The position numbers and the translations under genes are program-made. A DNA stretch of 64,000 nt from Glaciihabitans sp. Its GTDB lineage: Bacteria; Actinomycetota; Actinomycetes; Actinomycetales; Microbacteriaceae. The stretch spans positions 248,001 to 312,000 of the forward strand of contig JAODBD010000014.1 in the NCBI GenBank assembly GCA_025463785.1, written 5' to 3'. Below the pieces are notes generated by a model that was not told the origin of the DNA, searched no databases, and saw nothing but the letters and a program-made list of their open reading frames with translations. Each line of letters starts with the position of its first letter. Within the stretch, counting starts at the first letter, position 1. Below, piece after piece: positions 61,271-64,000 of the stretch.

Positions 61271-61837
61271 TCACCCGTTCGCCGTCACTGTCCTCAGTGC
61301 CGCCAGCGACTCCGTGATGATCTGTGCGAGTTCCCGTGTGTTGTCGGCTGCGACCCAGCGCTGGAACGCGACGTGAAATACCGAAATGCCTGCCTCGGCT
61401 GTGAGGCTTGCGGCCGGCTCATCCACACCGCGGTCTCGCAGCGTCGCGGCGATCGCTGATGAAAGGCCCGCAAGCTTGATCAGTTCGCGTTCCTGGAGGC
61501 CGGGGTTCGCGTTGATGACGGTCTGGCGCGTCTGCGACCAGGGGCGGCGCGATTCAAAATCGGTCGCGATGGCGTGGAGCGCGGCGGCGACCGCATCGAG
61601 GGGAGCCGCATCATCCGGTGCGTGGGCGACCGTGGAGACGAATCTCTCCTTCAGCTCATCCTGACCGAAGAAGAGCACCTCGCGCTTGTCAGCGTAGTGG
61701 CGGAAGAATGTGCGTTCGGTCAGGCCCGCCCGTTCCGCGATTTCGGCGACCGTGGTCTGCTCGAAACCGCGCTCGACGTAGAGCTCCATCGCGGCAAGCT
61801 GGAGCCGGCCGCGGGCGTCGGGCTCCCATCTGGTCAT
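61271..61837 (-). CDS. TetR-family transcriptional regulator
   Basis: A 188-aa regulator. The N-terminal helix-turn-helix reads GRLQLAAMELYVERGFEQTT followed by AEIAERAGLTERTFFRHYADKREVLF; the C-terminal ligand domain is variable. I start at MTRWEPDARG (61837). It is divergent from the NAD(P)-dependent epimerase gene with a 119-bp gap containing two related 18-bp repeats, so it probably controls both genes. Confidence 0.9.
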   Translation of the reverse strand: MTRWEPDARGRLQLAAMELYVERGFEQTTVAEIAERAGLTERTFFRHYADKREVLFFGQDELKERFVSTVAHAPDDAAPLDAVAAALHAIATDFESRRPWSQTRQTVINANPGLQERELIKLAGLSSAIAATLRDRGVDEPAASLTAEAGISVFHVAFQRWVAADNTRELAQIITESLAALRTVTANG

Positions 61838-61852
61838 GACCCGATCGTACAG

Positions 61853-61901
61853 GATGACAGTGACTGACATTAGGTGTAGCGTTGATGACAGCAACTGACA
61901 T
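61853..61901. promoter_or_regulatory. Two direct operator-like repeats in the TetR/epimerase gap
   Basis: GATGACAGTGACTGACAT (61853-61870) and GATGACAGCAACTGACAT (61884-61901) agree at 16 of 18 positions with a 31-bp period, about three helical turns. They are good candidates for the TetR binding sites. Confidence 0.55.
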
Positions 61902-61956
61902 CACAGGTCTCCGGGCACACGGCGCGGAGCAGCGGATGTCATCTGGAGGTTTTCAC

Positions 61957-62844
61957 ATGCGTGTTTTCGTCACCGGCGCTTCCGGTTGGATTGGCTCAGC
62001 CGTCACCGCGGAGCTCATCGCCACAGGCCATCAGGTGATCGGTTTGGCCCGATCGGATGCCTCGGCTGCCGCCATCACCGCGGCCGGCGGCGAGGTACAG
62101 CGTGGCGACATCACCGACCTGGACAGCCTGCGGGCGGGCGCCAGGGGTGTCGATGGCATCGTCCACACCGCCTTCATCCACGACTTCAGCGCACACGAGG
62201 ATGCCGCGGCGGTCGACTTCGCAGCGGTCAATCTATTCGGTGACCTGCTCGAGGGCTCGGGCCGTCCACTCGTGATCGCATCCGGAATCCTCGGTGCAGT
62301 GTCGCTCGAAACTGACCGACCAGACCCGGCGATGTCCTGGTCGCCGCGCGCGGCCACCGAGGCGACGCTGCTCGGCTTCTCGGAACGCGGCATCCGCTCG
62401 TCGGCCGTGCGGTTGGCGCCCACTGTCCACGGCGACGGTGACCACGGGTTCATGGCGGCTCTGATCGGCATCGATCGCACGAAGGGCAGTTCCGGCTACG
62501 TCGGCGATGGCACCATCACCTGGCCAGCGGTGCACCGACTCGATGCGGCGCACCTGTTCTGCCTGGCGTTGGAGAACGCTCCCGCTGGATCTGTGCTGCA
62601 CGCGGTCGACGACGAGGCGGTACCGCTGCGCGATGTCGCCGAGGTCATCGGTCGCCATCTCGACGTACCCGTCGTCAGCGTTGCTCCGGAAGATGCCGTC
62701 GACCACTTCGGCTGGCTCGGGAGAATGCTGGGGATCGACAGCCACGCATCCAGCACGATCACGCGCGAGCAGCTCGGCTGGCGGCCGACGCATCCGGGCC
62801 TCATCGCAGACCTCGAGTTGGGGCACTACTTCCGGGTCGCCTAG
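61957..62844 (+). CDS. NAD(P)-dependent epimerase/reductase of extended SDR type
   Basis: A 295-aa atypical SDR: MRVFVTGASGWIGSAVTAELIATGHQV, IVHTAFIHDF, LVIASGILG, then VRLAPTVHGDGDHGFM and LGWRPTHPGLIADL. It lacks a clear YxxxK. Proteins of this type, divergent from a TetR gene, are common stress-inducible reductases. ATG 61957 has CTGGAGG 10 bases upstream, so the longer frame from 61882 is rejected. Confidence 0.88.
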   Translation: MRVFVTGASGWIGSAVTAELIATGHQVIGLARSDASAAAITAAGGEVQRGDITDLDSLRAGARGVDGIVHTAFIHDFSAHEDAAAVDFAAVNLFGDLLEGSGRPLVIASGILGAVSLETDRPDPAMSWSPRAATEATLLGFSERGIRSSAVRLAPTVHGDGDHGFMAALIGIDRTKGSSGYVGDGTITWPAVHRLDAAHLFCLALENAPAGSVLHAVDDEAVPLRDVAEVIGRHLDVPVVSVAPEDAVDHFGWLGRMLGIDSHASSTITREQLGWRPTHPGLIADLELGHYFRVA

Positions 62845-62884
62845 CGCGGATGATCCAGGCGGAATGTGCCGCTGCCGGCGCCCG

Positions 62885-63988
62885 TCACGCCCTGCTGACT
62901 TCGCGTGTCTGCAGATTGTCGATGGCATCCCAGTCCCAGTCGATGCCGAGACCGGGCGCGCTGGACGGATGCGCGTACCCATCGATGACGCTCAGCCCGG
63001 TCTTCGTGATCGCTTCGAGCTGCGGGATGTACTCGACCCACTGTCCGTTCGCGATGCCGCACGCGAGCGACGCGTGCAACTCCATCAGAAAGTGTGGTGA
63101 GACCGGAACGTTGTACGCCTCAGCGAGATGCGCGACCTTGAGCCAGGGTGTGATGCCGCCGATTCTCGCGACATCCACCTGGATGATCGAGCAGGCATCC
63201 GCCTGCAGATAGTCCTTGAACTGGCTGAGGCTGTACAGCGATTCGCCGACCGCGATCGGGGTGGACGACGTTGCCACGAGCCTCGTGTGTGCGCCGATGT
63301 CGTCGGCCGGAAGCGGCTCCTCGATCCAGGCCAGATCGAGGTCAGACAGCAGCTGGGCGCGTCGCTGCGCATCATCGAGTCGGAGGCCCTGGTTGGCATC
63401 CACCATGAGTTCGAAACCGTCGCCCACCGCAGCACGAACCGCGGTGAGGCGTTCCACGTCCTCCGATTTGCGCGGCTTGCCGATCTTGAGTTTCGCGCCC
63501 TTGAAGCCGCGCGCCTGCATGAGCAGGGCATCCTCGACCAGTTTGTCGCTGCCGAGATGCAGCCAACCGCCCTCGGTCGTGTAGAGCGGAAGCCGCGTGC
63601 GCGCGCCCCCGACGGCCTGATGCAACGGGATACCAGCTCGCCGGCACCGCAGATCCCAGAGGGCGATATCGATCGTCGCAAGGGCAAGCGAACTCACCGC
63701 GCCGACAGCGAGGGAGTGCATCCCGAACAGCAGCGTTCGCCAGTTGCTCTCGATCTCCTCGGCGTTCATGCCGATGAGTCGGGGCAGCAGATGATCCTCG
63801 AGCAGCGCGATGATCGCCGTGCCGCCGCTGCCGATGGTGTAGCTGTAGCCGGTGCCCGTCATGCCGTCTTCGTCGGTGATCGTAAGGATCGGTGTCTCCT
63901 GGCTCACGAACGACTGGATGGCGTCGGTGCGCTCGACCATGGGCTTCAGGTCGACCATGCGGAGTTCAGTCTTGACGATGCGTGACAT
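62885..63988 (-). CDS. Mandelate racemase/muconate lactonizing-like enolase-superfamily enzyme
   Basis: A 367-aa acid-sugar or hydroxy-acid enzyme. Enolase-superfamily residues are visible: K-x-K in GAKLKIGKPRK, metal ligands in LMVDANQG, WIEEPLP and AVGESLYS, and the mandelate-racemase dyad Asp in QVDVARIGG with His in VSPHFLMELH. This fits the mandelate-racemase subgroup (dehydratases or racemases); substrate unknown. The ATG at 63988 has AGGAGTG upstream at the window edge, so operon partners may lie beyond. Confidence 0.85.
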   Translation of the reverse strand: MSRIVKTELRMVDLKPMVERTDAIQSFVSQETPILTITDEDGMTGTGYSYTIGSGGTAIIALLEDHLLPRLIGMNAEEIESNWRTLLFGMHSLAVGAVSSLALATIDIALWDLRCRRAGIPLHQAVGGARTRLPLYTTEGGWLHLGSDKLVEDALLMQARGFKGAKLKIGKPRKSEDVERLTAVRAAVGDGFELMVDANQGLRLDDAQRRAQLLSDLDLAWIEEPLPADDIGAHTRLVATSSTPIAVGESLYSLSQFKDYLQADACSIIQVDVARIGGITPWLKVAHLAEAYNVPVSPHFLMELHASLACGIANGQWVEYIPQLEAITKTGLSVIDGYAHPSSAPGLGIDWDWDAIDNLQTREVSRA

Positions 63989-64000
63989 GCTGCACTCCTG

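Overview
The window is high-GC actinobacterial DNA, most likely from a Microbacteriaceae member (Cryobacterium/Leifsonia-like). The evidence is the gene content and order (DUF3027-type acidic tail next to DUF2530, serC beside a DtxR/IdeR repressor), GTG/TTG starts, dense ATGA/GTGA overlaps and abundant LacI-controlled sugar operons. An ice-binding protein with a sortase-type tail hints at a cold habitat. No rRNA, CRISPR array or complete insertion sequence was seen.

Layout. 1-6 kb: conserved chromosomal genes (DUF3027 tail, DUF2530, serC, DtxR-type repressor, NlpC/P60 hydrolase, an unrecognised 33-aa gene with its own terminator, HNH endonuclease, collagen-like lipoprotein, DUF72) ending in tRNA-Arg(CCT). 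6.2-7.5 kb: a decayed accessory patch behind the tRNA holding a headless polymorphic-toxin tip, its likely immunity gene and a truncated MazG-like gene. 7.5-8.4 kb: wall-anchored ice-binding protein. 8.6-18.3 kb: first sugar locus (LacI, ABC importer, GH1, zinc dehydrogenase, Gfo/Idh/MocA oxidoreductase, GH2), with a readable promoter and palindromic operators. 18.6-31 kb: second sugar locus (ABC importer, GH2, LacI, and two large secreted carbohydrate-active proteins on the opposite strand). Its importer operon and one secreted gene are preceded by the same paired operator TGCAACGTTGCA at identical 29-bp spacing. 31.3-35.2 kb: TacA/TacT-type toxin-antitoxin pair, small lipoprotein, universal stress protein, pyruvate oxidase/dehydrogenase-type enzyme.

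35.9-57.3 kb is the most interesting part: a roughly 21-kb plus-strand catabolic island (one GNAT gene opposes it). It starts with a CoA-transferase, a MaoC hydratase resembling Rv2499c and a CitE-type lyase. It continues with a dipeptide/oligopeptide ABC importer, an amidase, an isoaspartyl-peptidase-type Ntn hydrolase and an RpiR regulator. It ends with an SDR, a DUF885 peptidase, an alpha/beta hydrolase, an ApbA-type reductase, methylaspartate ammonia-lyase, a creatininase-family amidohydrolase, an M20 peptidase and an M19 dipeptidase. Methylaspartate ammonia-lyase makes mesaconate, and the first three genes are what is needed to activate, hydrate and cleave mesaconate. No glutamate mutase is present in the window. 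My inference is that 3-methylaspartate, or a related substituted aspartate, is released from an imported peptide or amide rather than made from glutamate. The lyase also appears to carry a changed substrate-pocket residue (Gln to His).

57.4-64 kb: a PMT-type glycosyltransferase, SGNH hydrolase, secreted FMN-binding protein, a divergent TetR/NAD(P)-epimerase pair with repeated operators, and a mandelate-racemase-like enzyme.
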